A DNA stretch of 64,000 nt, taken from Bacteroidetes bacterium GWF2_38_335. Its GTDB lineage: Bacteria > Bacteroidota > Bacteroidia > Bacteroidales > GWF2-38-335. Shown here in pieces: positions 55,617-63,174 of the stretch; positions within the stretch are counted from its first letter, which is position 1; each line of letters begins with the position of its first letter. The stretch covers positions 62,001-126,000 of the forward strand of contig MEOH01000016.1 in NCBI GenBank assembly GCA_001769535.1, in the 5' to 3' direction. The translations under genes were made by a program, and so were the position numbers. The notes below the pieces were generated by a model. That model saw nothing but the letters and a program-made list of their open reading frames with translations. It had not been told where the DNA came from and ran no database searches.

Positions 55617-57785
55617 ATGAAAAAACAAATAAAATTCAGCCTGATCTACCGCGACATGTGGCAGTCTTCGGGCAAGTACGTTCCCCGTGTGGATCAGCTT
55701 AAGCGCATCGCTCCTGTTATCATTGACATGGGATGCTTTTCGCGCGTGGAAACCAACGGCGGTGCCTTTGAACAGGTAAACCTCCTTTATGGCGAAAACC
55801 CCAATACAGCTGTCCGGGAATGGGTTAAGCCATTTAATGAAGCAGGTATCCAGACTCACATGCTCGAACGCGCGCTCAACGGAATCAGAATGTTTCCCGT
55901 GCCTGCTGATGTGCGCAAACTCATGTATAAAGTTAAAAAAGCTCAGGGTGTTGATATTGCCCGCTCTTTCTGCGGACTCAATGACCACCGCAACCTCGAA
56001 CTATCAATAAAATATGCCAAGGAAGCCGGAATGATTTCTCAGGCCACCCTCAGCATCACCCATTCACCGCTTCATACCGTTGAATATTTTATGGGCGTGG
56101 TTGACAAAGCCGTTGAATACGGAACCGACGAAATATGCCTCAAAGACATGGCAGGCGTTGGTCGTCCCGCCACCCTCGGAAAACTTGTAAAAGCCATCAA
56201 AGATAAATACCCGCACATCATCGTTCAGTATCATGGTCATACCGGACCAGGTTTCTCCGTTGCATCCATGCTCGAAGTTGCCCGCGCCGGAGCCGATTAC
56301 CTCGATTGCGCCATGGAACCCCTGTCATGGGGAATGGTTCATCCCGATGTAATCACCATCCGCCACATGCTGCTCGATGACGGTTTCGACGTGCCCGATA
56401 TCAACATGAATGCCTACATGGAAGCCCGCTCACTCACACAGGAATTCATGGACGATTTCCTCGGATATTTCATCGACCCGAAAAACAGATATCTATCTTC
56501 GCTGATGGTCGATTCAGGACTGCCCGGAGGAATGATGGGCTCCCTCATGGCCGACCTCAAAGGCGTGCATCAGGGAATTAATGCATCACTCGCTGCTGCA
56601 GGAAAATCAGAGCTTTCAGAAGACGAACTCATGGTGAAGCTTTTCGATGAAGTCACCTACATCTGGCCATTGATGGGCTATCCCCCATTGGTTACCCCTT
56701 TCAGTCAGTACGTTAAAAATACTGCCTTGGTCAATGTCATGAATCTTGCCATGGGAAAAGAAAGATTCCAAAGTATTGATCCCAATTCATGGGACATGCT
56801 GCTTGGAAAAGCAGGCCATCTGCCCGGCCCCATCGACCCCATTTTCGTGAAACTGGCCAAAGAGCAAAAACGCGAATTTTACACAGGATTGCCACAGGAT
56901 GCCTATCCCGATGCGCTCGACAAGTACCGCAAAGAAATGAAAGACAACGGCTGGGATACCGGTCCGGATGACGAAGAGCTTTTCGAACTGGCCATGCACG
57001 ACACACAATACAGAGATTACAAATCGGGCGCAGCCAAAGAACGATTCGAAGCAGAAATTGCCAAGTTTAAAACACCTAAAACAACCGTAGCCGTGAACAC
57101 AATAGCAAACCAAAAACCCAACCGCTCATCATACAGCAAAAAAGAACCCAACGAAAGCACCGCCATTGCAGGATTTCTGGCATATGGGTTCAACACCCGT
57201 CAGATCGACCTCAATCCCTACTGGCCGCAAAAACACAATGTTTGGAACTCAATCGGAAGATGGAGAAACACCAATTCAGTTTTCATTGAAGTCGGAAAAG
57301 AGAAAAAAGAAATTTTCTATTCAAAAACCGGAAACAAAGATTTCAAGTTCATCATTGACCACGCCGATTTCGAGACCAAACTGGTTTACATAGAAACCGG
57401 AGAAGTAGATTTCACCGTTAACGGAGACGCCTATTTTGCCAAAGTGGTTAAAGATTCCGAAGGATTTGCCGTGACCATCAACGGAAAAAAATTCAATCTG
57501 AACCGACATGACATGCTCCTTGACGAAACCCATTCCAGCGAAGGACATTCAGGCGGCGAAGGCGACAACTACATCAAATCGCCCATGCCCGGAAAGGTTT
57601 TCAAGCTCAACGTCAAAGAAGGCGACAAAGTAAAAAAAGGCGACACCCTGGTAGTAGTCGAAGCCATGAAAATGGAAAATTCCCTGAACGCTGCCAAAGA
57701 CGGAGTGGTGAAAAAAGTCAACGCCAAGCTGGGCGCCATGGTTGAGATTTCGACTGTATTGGTTGAGTTGGAGGATTTGAAATAA
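55617..57785 (+). CDS. Biotin-dependent carboxyltransferase (5S/PycB/OadA-like) with biotinyl domain
   Basis: 722 residues from the ATG at 55617; an in-frame TTG at 55596 is the alternative. The N-terminal TIM barrel (10-300) resembles transcarboxylase 5S/OadA: SLIYRDMWQSSGKYVP, FCGLNDHRNLELSIKYAKEA, CLKDMAGVG (catalytic Lys) and the metal site QYHGHTGPGFSVA. The pocket differs from pyruvate enzymes: LLRGQN is replaced by MLERALNG and HTHCTSG by HGHTGPG. A helical domain follows, then a linker, and a C-terminal biotinyl domain (650-722) with VVEAMKMENSLNA. No biotin carboxylase domain is present. Substrate uncertain: pyruvate/oxaloacetate or another 2-oxo acid. Confidence 0.9.
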   Translation: MKKQIKFSLIYRDMWQSSGKYVPRVDQLKRIAPVIIDMGCFSRVETNGGAFEQVNLLYGENPNTAVREWVKPFNEAGIQTHMLERALNGIRMFPVPADVRKLMYKVKKAQGVDIARSFCGLNDHRNLELSIKYAKEAGMISQATLSITHSPLHTVEYFMGVVDKAVEYGTDEICLKDMAGVGRPATLGKLVKAIKDKYPHIIVQYHGHTGPGFSVASMLEVARAGADYLDCAMEPLSWGMVHPDVITIRHMLLDDGFDVPDINMNAYMEARSLTQEFMDDFLGYFIDPKNRYLSSLMVDSGLPGGMMGSLMADLKGVHQGINASLAAAGKSELSEDELMVKLFDEVTYIWPLMGYPPLVTPFSQYVKNTALVNVMNLAMGKERFQSIDPNSWDMLLGKAGHLPGPIDPIFVKLAKEQKREFYTGLPQDAYPDALDKYRKEMKDNGWDTGPDDEELFELAMHDTQYRDYKSGAAKERFEAEIAKFKTPKTTVAVNTIANQKPNRSSYSKKEPNESTAIAGFLAYGFNTRQIDLNPYWPQKHNVWNSIGRWRNTNSVFIEVGKEKKEIFYSKTGNKDFKFIIDHADFETKLVYIETGEVDFTVNGDAYFAKVVKDSEGFAVTINGKKFNLNRHDMLLDETHSSEGHSGGEGDNYIKSPMPGKVFKLNVKEGDKVKKGDTLVVVEAMKMENSLNAAKDGVVKKVNAKLGAMVEISTVLVELEDLK

Positions 57786-57818
57786 TCTATTGTTGATAAA
57801 AACTTCCTAAATCTTATA

Positions 57819-57866
57819 TCGGTGTTCCTTGTTCATTATTTTTTATTTAAGAACAAGGAACACCGA
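57819..57866. repeat. Inverted repeat, GAACAAGGAACA family, copy 2
   Basis: Perfect 16-bp arms TCGGTGTTCCTTGTTC (57819-57834) and GAACAAGGAACACCGA (57851-57866) with a 16-base AT-rich loop. The arms are in the reverse order from copy 1 at 35717-35784. Could also serve as terminator for the biotin enzyme gene. Confidence 0.9.
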
Positions 57867-57948
57867 TTTTTGATTTTTGAAGTTTCCACCGCTAATAAAT
57901 CGTGGGAAAAATCAAAATCTAACCTACCATCTATTTTTTTGCCAATAC

Positions 57949-58080
57949 GCCCCAAAGGGGCCCAAGCACCAACACAGGGCAACGCCCTGTGAAAAACACA
58001 GGAAAAAACTAGCCCTGAAAGGGCGTTTCAATTCAGCCCAAGGCAACGCCTTGGGCTGAAATAAGCTGGGCTTTCAGCCC
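57949..58080. repeat. Composite cluster of five short palindromes
   Basis: GCCCC-AAA-GGGGC (57949), CACAGGGC-AAC-GCCCTGTG (57973-57991), GCCCT-GAA-AGGGC (58012-58024), TTCAGCCCAAGGC-AAC-GCCTTGGGCTGAA (58032-58060) and GGGCT-TTC-AGCCC (58068-58080). Three share an AAC or GAA/TTC centre. REP-like elements of this kind are dispersed in many Bacteroidota. Confidence 0.9.
58061..58080 (+). repeat. Direct repeat flanking the RhuM-Fic gene, left copy
   Basis: ATAAGCTGGGCTTTCAGCCC. An 18/20 match in the same orientation lies at 59194-59213, on the other side of the gene. Confidence 0.8.
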
Positions 58081-58114
58081 GAAATAACATGAATTAACTT
58101 GCTAAAAAGTTCTC

Positions 58115-59116
58115 TTAGTTATTTTTATTTATCAGATTAACAATCACCTTAGTCATAATATCCTTTTCCTCAGGCTTACTCACAGCGATCATTAAAGTGA
58201 GCGCCACCAATGCATTATCAGCAATTCTTTTATTTCCACTTTCATCAAACAAGATGCTGTTTCTCTCCAAAAAGTATAAAAACAGAAAAGCTGCAATTCG
58301 CTTATTCCCATCAGAAAACGAATGGTTCTTTGTGATGAAATATAATAAATTAGCTGCCTTTTCCTCAATACTTGGATACAAGTCCTTTCCTTCGAATGTT
58401 TGATAAATGGTTGAAATAGAACTTTTGAAAGACTCATCTTTTTCCCGTCCGAACAAATCGCTATTCCCAAGAGCTTTTTTCACAAGCATTATTTTGGCAA
58501 TTGCTTCTTTGTATGACAATTGATAAGTCTCCTTACCAGAAGTATCTTTTATTTCAAGCTTTTGATAATCATACTGATCTAAAATATCCAATGCATGGGC
58601 ATAATCTGAAATTATTTTCAGGAGCCCTGTGCTTTCATCGTTTGTCAGAGGTTTATAACTCAAAACATCTCCAAGTATTTTAACAGAATTTTGTAGTTCC
58701 TTCAGGTGTTCATTTTGTTTTCTGATTAGCTTTTCATTGATCGAATAACCTTTTATTAAGTATTCCTTCAAAATTTTATTTGCCCACATTCTGAATTCAG
58801 TACCACGAATTGAATTGACCCTATACCCAACAGCAATAATCACATCAAGATTGTAGAATTTGATATTACGTTTTATTTCTCTATCGCCTTCTTTTTGAAC
58901 CTGTGCAATTTTTGCACAAGTTGAGTCAACGTCTAATTCATTTGATTTATAAATATTTAAAATATGCTTATTTATAGATGTTCTGTTTGTTTCAAAAAGT
59001 GATTCAAGTTGATATTGATTTAACCAAACTGTTTCATTTTCAAGTTTTACCTGTATTTCAGTTTTCCCATCTTTTGTTCTAAATATCTGAATATCTGAAT
59101 TATTCATTTTGCCCAT
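58115..59116 (-). CDS. RhuM-Fic/Doc fusion protein
   Basis: 333 residues. The first about 120 match the virulence protein RhuM family (TEIQVKLENETVWLNQYQLE, LFETNRTSINKHI, NLDVIIAVGYRVNS, FRMWANKILKEYLIKGY). Residues about 190-330 are a Fic/Doc domain with the complete motif HSFSDGNKRIAAFLF, needed for AMP- or phosphate-transfer to a target protein. This fusion is known in other genomes. No separate Doc-type antitoxin gene adjoins it and no inhibitory helix was recognised, so whether it is a toxin, a regulator or tolerated as is remains open. Palindromes and direct repeats flank it, suggesting mobility. Confidence 0.92.
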   Translation of the reverse strand: MGKMNNSDIQIFRTKDGKTEIQVKLENETVWLNQYQLESLFETNRTSINKHILNIYKSNELDVDSTCAKIAQVQKEGDREIKRNIKFYNLDVIIAVGYRVNSIRGTEFRMWANKILKEYLIKGYSINEKLIRKQNEHLKELQNSVKILGDVLSYKPLTNDESTGLLKIISDYAHALDILDQYDYQKLEIKDTSGKETYQLSYKEAIAKIMLVKKALGNSDLFGREKDESFKSSISTIYQTFEGKDLYPSIEEKAANLLYFITKNHSFSDGNKRIAAFLFLYFLERNSILFDESGNKRIADNALVALTLMIAVSKPEEKDIMTKVIVNLINKNN

Positions 59117-59193
59117 TTTCTTGTAAAAATACTAATTTTAAGTTACAAATGTATGTGTTTACAAGATGTTTGATACAGAACCATTAACACAGG

Positions 59194-59213
59194 ATAAGCC
59201 GGGATTTCAGCCC
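59194..59213 (+). repeat. Direct repeat flanking the RhuM-Fic gene, right copy
   Basis: ATAAGCCGGGATTTCAGCCC, 18/20 identical with 58061-58080. The hairpin core GGG-N-TTTCAGCCC is partly lost in this copy. Confidence 0.8.
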
Positions 59214-59277
59214 AAAAAAACCTGAACATAACCTCATAGCAAGACACAAATCCCTCCCCAAATATTAACCCCAATTC

Positions 59278-59308
59278 TTGATTTCCACCCAATTATCCCC
59301 TATCTTTG
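59278..59308 (+). promoter_or_regulatory. Bacteroidota-type promoter giving a nearly leaderless transcript
   Basis: TTG (59278-59280), 20 bases, TATCTTTG (59301-59308). The ATG at 59316 begins only 7 bp after the -7 element, so the mRNA would start at or within a few bases of the start codon. Confidence 0.65.
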
Positions 59309-59315
59309 TTTATCT

Positions 59316-60983
59316 ATGAAGAAAATTGTTATAATATTATTTGTTTTTTTCTTTTCTCTAATTGGGGAAGCTCAGGAATGGAGAAGTTTTGCAGGAGGAG
59401 ATTGGGCAGAGTCTGGATTTATAAAATCACTTAAAATTCACAACGATAGCCTACTAATAGGTGGTGGTTTTATGTTGAAAAATGAAACTGTGAATAGAAT
59501 TTGTTTTATGTGGGATAGTATTAATATTGATACATTTAATTATGTTGGTTTAAATGGGATGATTCCTATGGGCCTTGCTAATGATTCTTATATTTTTAAT
59601 GATAAATTATATTCCGGCGGAGAACTTTTAGAAAATAGTGGCTATGTTTTATTAAAAAATCTTGTCCATTGGAACGACACAAGTTGGTTGCCTGTTGGTG
59701 AAATAGGAAACCCTAATTCAATAGTTTATGCTATGGAAGAGTATAATGAAATGTTGTTTATTGGCGGGGCGTTTACTGTAATTGGTAGTGAAGAATTCGA
59801 TCATATTGCAGCATGGGATGGTGAACAATGGCAACATGTTGATGTAGGGTTTGGAGGAACTATGACAGGTGTTGAGGACTTGGTTGTATATAATGGCGAA
59901 CTTATTGCCGGAGGGATGATTGCTGTTCCTGGGGGTGCATTGGATTACATAGCTGCTTATGACGGCACGGAGTGGAAAGATATAGGAAACGGAGTAAGTG
60001 ATTGTGTTTATGGATTGTGTACTGATACTATAAACAATTTTTTATATGCAGGAGGTGTGTTTACTTTTGTTGATGATTCGTTTTATGCAAATGGCATTGC
60101 AAGATGGAATGGATTTTATTGGGAAAACGTATGCGAGTTTAATGATGTAATATGTGGACCATTGGAAATGTGTTTTTATAGGAATAAATTGTTTGCAGGT
60201 GGTATTTATATCAATGGTTCAGATACAATTAATGGTATTGCTTATTTTGAGAATGATAAATGGCATCCATTAAATGTTTTAGATGGCACAAATGGAGGCG
60301 TTCATGCACTTTCAGAATACAAAGACGAATTATACATTGGAGGTATATTTACCCAAGCTGGAGGACAACCTGCAACAGGTTTAGCAAAATGGTATATGCC
60401 AGAGGATACAAGTTGTTATTATTTGATGCCACGTGTTTTTTCAACAACAGATGAATACTACCTTTCAGGCGGTGAGGTTGAACTTCAATTTTTTAACAAC
60501 AACGCCTACGTCAATTCCTGGCAATGGGACTTCGGTGATTCAGGCACTGCCAACGTAAAAGACCCCATGCACATTTACACCGCCACCGGCGATTACAACG
60601 TGCAGGTAACGGTAACCGATGGGGCCTGTGTCAAAACTGCTTCAAAAACAATCCATGTTTTGCTTGGTGATGAAATTCCTGAGATTGAAAATATTGATTT
60701 CAAAATTTACCCCAACCCCAGCGACGGGATGGTTTACGTTGAGCTTGGAAATAGTCAGAGCGCGACTTGGACCAGTCAGGGCGCGACTCAAAGTCGCACC
60801 CTGACTAAGCGCGAGGGCCTCACCCTCCGCATCACCGGCCTAAACGGCCACACCAAAACCACCATTCCCGTTACCAACGAAAAAACCGCCATCAACACCA
60901 ACGGCTGGGCCAAGGGAACCTATCTGGTCAATTTGTTTGTCGGGGGTAAACTGGTACGGACTGAGAAGTTGGTGGTGGAGTAA
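59316..60983 (+). CDS. Secreted propeller/PKD protein with T9SS sorting domain
   Basis: 555 residues. Signal peptide ends LIGEAQ. Residues 25-370 hold repeats of the form AAWDGEQWQHV, AAYDGTEWKDIGNGV, ARWNGFYWENV and LAKWYMPED, indicating a kelch- or propeller-like fold. A PKD domain at 385-450 (WQWDFGDSGTANVKDPMHIY, GDYNVQVTVTDGACVKTASK) is followed by a T9SS type A sorting domain (FKIYPNPSDGMVYVELGN ... GTYLVNLFVGGKLVRTEKLV). Inside this domain a 20-odd-residue segment SQSATWTSQGATQSRTLTKR is encoded by a palindromic DNA element. The first two thirds are A+T-rich and the last third G+C-richer, indicating mixed origin. Confidence 0.88.
   Translation: MKKIVIILFVFFFSLIGEAQEWRSFAGGDWAESGFIKSLKIHNDSLLIGGGFMLKNETVNRICFMWDSINIDTFNYVGLNGMIPMGLANDSYIFNDKLYSGGELLENSGYVLLKNLVHWNDTSWLPVGEIGNPNSIVYAMEEYNEMLFIGGAFTVIGSEEFDHIAAWDGEQWQHVDVGFGGTMTGVEDLVVYNGELIAGGMIAVPGGALDYIAAYDGTEWKDIGNGVSDCVYGLCTDTINNFLYAGGVFTFVDDSFYANGIARWNGFYWENVCEFNDVICGPLEMCFYRNKLFAGGIYINGSDTINGIAYFENDKWHPLNVLDGTNGGVHALSEYKDELYIGGIFTQAGGQPATGLAKWYMPEDTSCYYLMPRVFSTTDEYYLSGGEVELQFFNNNAYVNSWQWDFGDSGTANVKDPMHIYTATGDYNVQVTVTDGACVKTASKTIHVLLGDEIPEIENIDFKIYPNPSDGMVYVELGNSQSATWTSQGATQSRTLTKREGLTLRITGLNGHTKTTIPVTNEKTAINTNGWAKGTYLVNLFVGGKLVRTEKLVVE
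60753..60806. repeat. Palindromic repeat element inside a coding sequence
   Basis: AGTCAGAGCGCGACT (60753-60767) and AGTCAGGGCGCGACT (60774-60788) are direct repeats; AGTCGCACCCTGACT (60792-60806) is the inverted partner. The element is a multiple of three and leaves the frame of the T9SS sorting domain open. Confidence 0.88.
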
Positions 60984-61010
60984 TACATTTTATAGTTTGA
61001 GTTTAATATA

Positions 61011-61057
61011 GAAAAATTGGTTCTTTGAAAATCACAAAATGTGATTTCCAATTTTTC
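61011..61057 (+). terminator. Two-part stem-loop after the T9SS protein gene
   Basis: Outer stem GAAAAATTGG / CCAATTTTTC and inner stem AAATCACA / TGTGATTT, both perfect, 28 bp after the stop codon. The T-rich arm may act as terminator. Confidence 0.65.
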
Positions 61058-61113
61058 ATTAACCCTCCTTATAAGTTCTATCAGGATGAGATAAAAAAAG
61101 CATCCTCATAGTT

Positions 61114-61177
61114 ATTCGCGCATTAGCAGCATATTAATCAACCCAAATTCCCCATTAACCATTCGCGCATTCGCGGC
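61114..61177. repeat. Repeat array D: two diverged copies of the 17-bp repeat
   Basis: ATTCGCGCATTAGCAGC (61114-61130) and ATTCGCGCATTCGCGGC (61161-61177), each with one substitution, 47 bp apart and both in the inverted orientation. Probably an older remnant of the family in arrays A-C. Confidence 0.9.
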
Positions 61178-61289
61178 AAAAAAACATCCCCCCTCCCCCT
61201 ATTCCATATCTCAAAAAAAATTTTTATCTTTATATCGAAAAGGTTTTAGCAATTGAAAACCTATTGTTGCAATTAAAAAACATTTGAAT

Positions 61290-62438
61290 ATGAACTTTGA
61301 ATTAACCGAAGAACAAGGGTTTATCAGGGATTCTATCCGCGATTTCGCCGAAAGGGAAATCCGTCCCCTGGCAAAAGAACTCGACGACAAACAGGAATTT
61401 TCTGTTGAACTTACTAAAAAAATGGGTGAAATGGGTCTTTTTGGGATGATCGTTTCACCGGAATATGGCGGACAGGGTCTCGACTATATTTCCTACATCA
61501 TTGCTGTTGAAGAACTGGCAAGGGTTGACAGCTCTCAGGCCGCCACAGTGGCCGCCCACAACTCCCTTGGTGTAAATCCTCTGTACTATTTCGGTACCGA
61601 AGAGCAAAAGAAAAAATACGTTCCCCAACTCTGCACCGGCGAAGCTTTATGGGGTTTCGGACTTACCGAACCGGGTGCCGGATCTGACTCCAGAGCATCT
61701 AAAACCACTGCCAAACTTGAAAACGGTAAGTGGACCATCAACGGCTCCAAAATTTTTATTACCAATGCTTCTGCTACTATTTCAAAAGGATCGACCATTC
61801 AGGCCGTTTCTGATGATAAAGACGGTAAAAAAGAATTTTCTGCCATCATTGTGGAGCAAAACACTCCGGGCTTTACCGCCAAAACAATGCACGACAAAAT
61901 GATGTGGCGCGCTTCAAACACTGCCGAACTGTATCTCGACGACTGCGCAGTTCCCGAAGGAAACCTTCTCGGAAAACGCGGCGACGGATCTAAAATCATG
62001 CTAAACACATTGGATCATGGCAGACTTTCAATCGCTGCAATGGGTCTGGGTTGTGCACAGGGTGCTTTCGAACTGGCGCTGAACTATGCCAAAGAAAGAG
62101 TTCAGTTTGGAAAACCGCTGTCACACAATCAGGTGGTTGCCAACAAACTTGGTGATATGGCACTGAAAATCGAACTGGCAAGAAATCTCCTCTACAAAGC
62201 ATGCTGGCTGAAAGACAATAAAAAACCTTTCGCAAAAGAAGCTGCCATGTCAAAACTGTATTGCTCAGAGATTGCCAAGCAGGTAGCCGACGAAGGCGTT
62301 CAAATCCACGGCGGATACGGTCTGATGAAAGATTACGACATCGAACGTTTCTACAGAGACCAGAGATTATTACAGATTGGCGAAGGAACTTCTGAAATCC
62401 AGAGATTGGTTGTTTCCCGTCACATCGGATGTTATTAA
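61290..62438 (+). CDS. Acyl-CoA dehydrogenase, short-chain type
   Basis: 382 residues from the ATG at 61290; a TTG two codons earlier is possible. FAD enzyme forming a trans-2,3 double bond in acyl-CoA, passing electrons to ETF. Motifs: [58 protein letters not shown]-like [20 protein letters not shown], and [19 protein letters not shown]. The Glu in GEGTSEI is the catalytic base of butyryl-CoA-type enzymes; isovaleryl-CoA dehydrogenases have Gly there. No etfAB genes adjoin it. It is followed by CoA-transferase genes, so it probably belongs to butyrate or branched acyl-CoA metabolism. Confidence 0.93.
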   Translation: MNFELTEEQGFIRDSIRDFAEREIRPLAKELDDKQEFSVELTKKMGEMGLFGMIVSPEYGGQGLDYISYIIAVEELARVDSSQAATVAAHNSLGVNPLYYFGTEEQKKKYVPQLCTGEALWGFGLTEPGAGSDSRASKTTAKLENGKWTINGSKIFITNASATISKGSTIQAVSDDKDGKKEFSAIIVEQNTPGFTAKTMHDKMMWRASNTAELYLDDCAVPEGNLLGKRGDGSKIMLNTLDHGRLSIAAMGLGCAQGAFELALNYAKERVQFGKPLSHNQVVANKLGDMALKIELARNLLYKACWLKDNKKPFAKEAAMSKLYCSEIAKQVADEGVQIHGGYGLMKDYDIERFYRDQRLLQIGEGTSEIQRLVVSRHIGCY

Positions 62439-62461
62439 TAGAAAATAAATTACATATTTAT

Positions 62462-63154
62462 ATGAATAAAGTTGTTAAAAACGCTCAAGAAGCCATTGCT
62501 GGAATCAAAGATGGCATGACCATCCTTTTCGGCGGCTTCGGACTATGCGGTATTCCCGAAAACTGCATCAATGCGCTTGTTGAAAATGGCATTAAGGACC
62601 TGACCTGTATTTCGAACAATGCCGGTGTTGATACTTTCGGTCTGGGATTACTCCTGAGAAAACATCAGATGAAAAAAATGATGGCTTCTTATGTGGGTGA
62701 AAACAAGGAATTCGAAAGACAACTGCTCAGCGGTGAGCTTGAAGTGGAATTGATTCCGCAAGGCACACTAGCCGAAAGAATCAGGGCTGGCGGATTTGGT
62801 ATTCCTGCTTTCTTTGTTCCCGCTGGTTACGGAACCGAAGTTCAGGGAAACAAAGAAGTCCGTGAATTCAACGGCAAACCCCACATCCTCGAGATGGGAA
62901 TCACCGGCGATTATGCCATCATCAAAGCATGGAAAGGCGATACCAACGGAAACCTCATTTACCGCAATACTGCAAACAATTTCAATGGTCCCATGGCTGC
63001 TGCCGGAAAAATAACCATTGCCGAAGTTGAAGAACTGGTTCCATTTGGCCAGCTTGACCCCAACCAGATTCATACCCCCGGAATTTTCATCCAGAAAATC
63101 TTCCAGGGAACGAACTATGAGAAGAGAATTGAATTTGTAACAGAACGCGAGTAA
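62462..63154 (+). CDS. 3-oxoacid CoA-transferase subunit A
   Basis: 230 residues from the ATG at 62462; the open frame begins earlier but the extra 11 residues overlap the dehydrogenase gene and are not conserved-looking. Family I CoA-transferase alpha subunit with [68 protein letters not shown] and [12 protein letters not shown]. With subunit B it moves CoA between acetoacetate (or butyrate) and succinate or acetate. Lies 23 bp after the dehydrogenase and 20 bp before subunit B, one operon. Confidence 0.95.
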   Translation: MNKVVKNAQEAIAGIKDGMTILFGGFGLCGIPENCINALVENGIKDLTCISNNAGVDTFGLGLLLRKHQMKKMMASYVGENKEFERQLLSGELEVELIPQGTLAERIRAGGFGIPAFFVPAGYGTEVQGNKEVREFNGKPHILEMGITGDYAIIKAWKGDTNGNLIYRNTANNFNGPMAAAGKITIAEVEELVPFGQLDPNQIHTPGIFIQKIFQGTNYEKRIEFVTERE

Positions 63155-63174
63155 TCATTTAAAAATTTAGACTT

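Larger units (their letters stand above)
57786..58114. other. Intergenic region filled with palindromic repeats
   Basis: 329 bp between the biotin enzyme and the convergent RhuM-Fic gene. It holds the perfect inverted repeat at 57819-57866 and a run of five palindromes at 57949-58080. No credible gene. Confidence 0.8.
60984..61289. other. Intergenic region with stem-loop and repeat array D
   Basis: 306 bp holding the stem-loop at 61011-61057, two copies of the 17-bp repeat and, near 61225-61236, a TATCTTTA element one base from the -7 consensus that could drive the acyl-CoA dehydrogenase gene. No gene seen. Confidence 0.7.

Noticed and set aside
57877-58059. Short plus-strand open frame upstream of RhuM-Fic gene
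   Set aside because: Made of the palindrome cluster; considered as an antitoxin candidate but has no such features.
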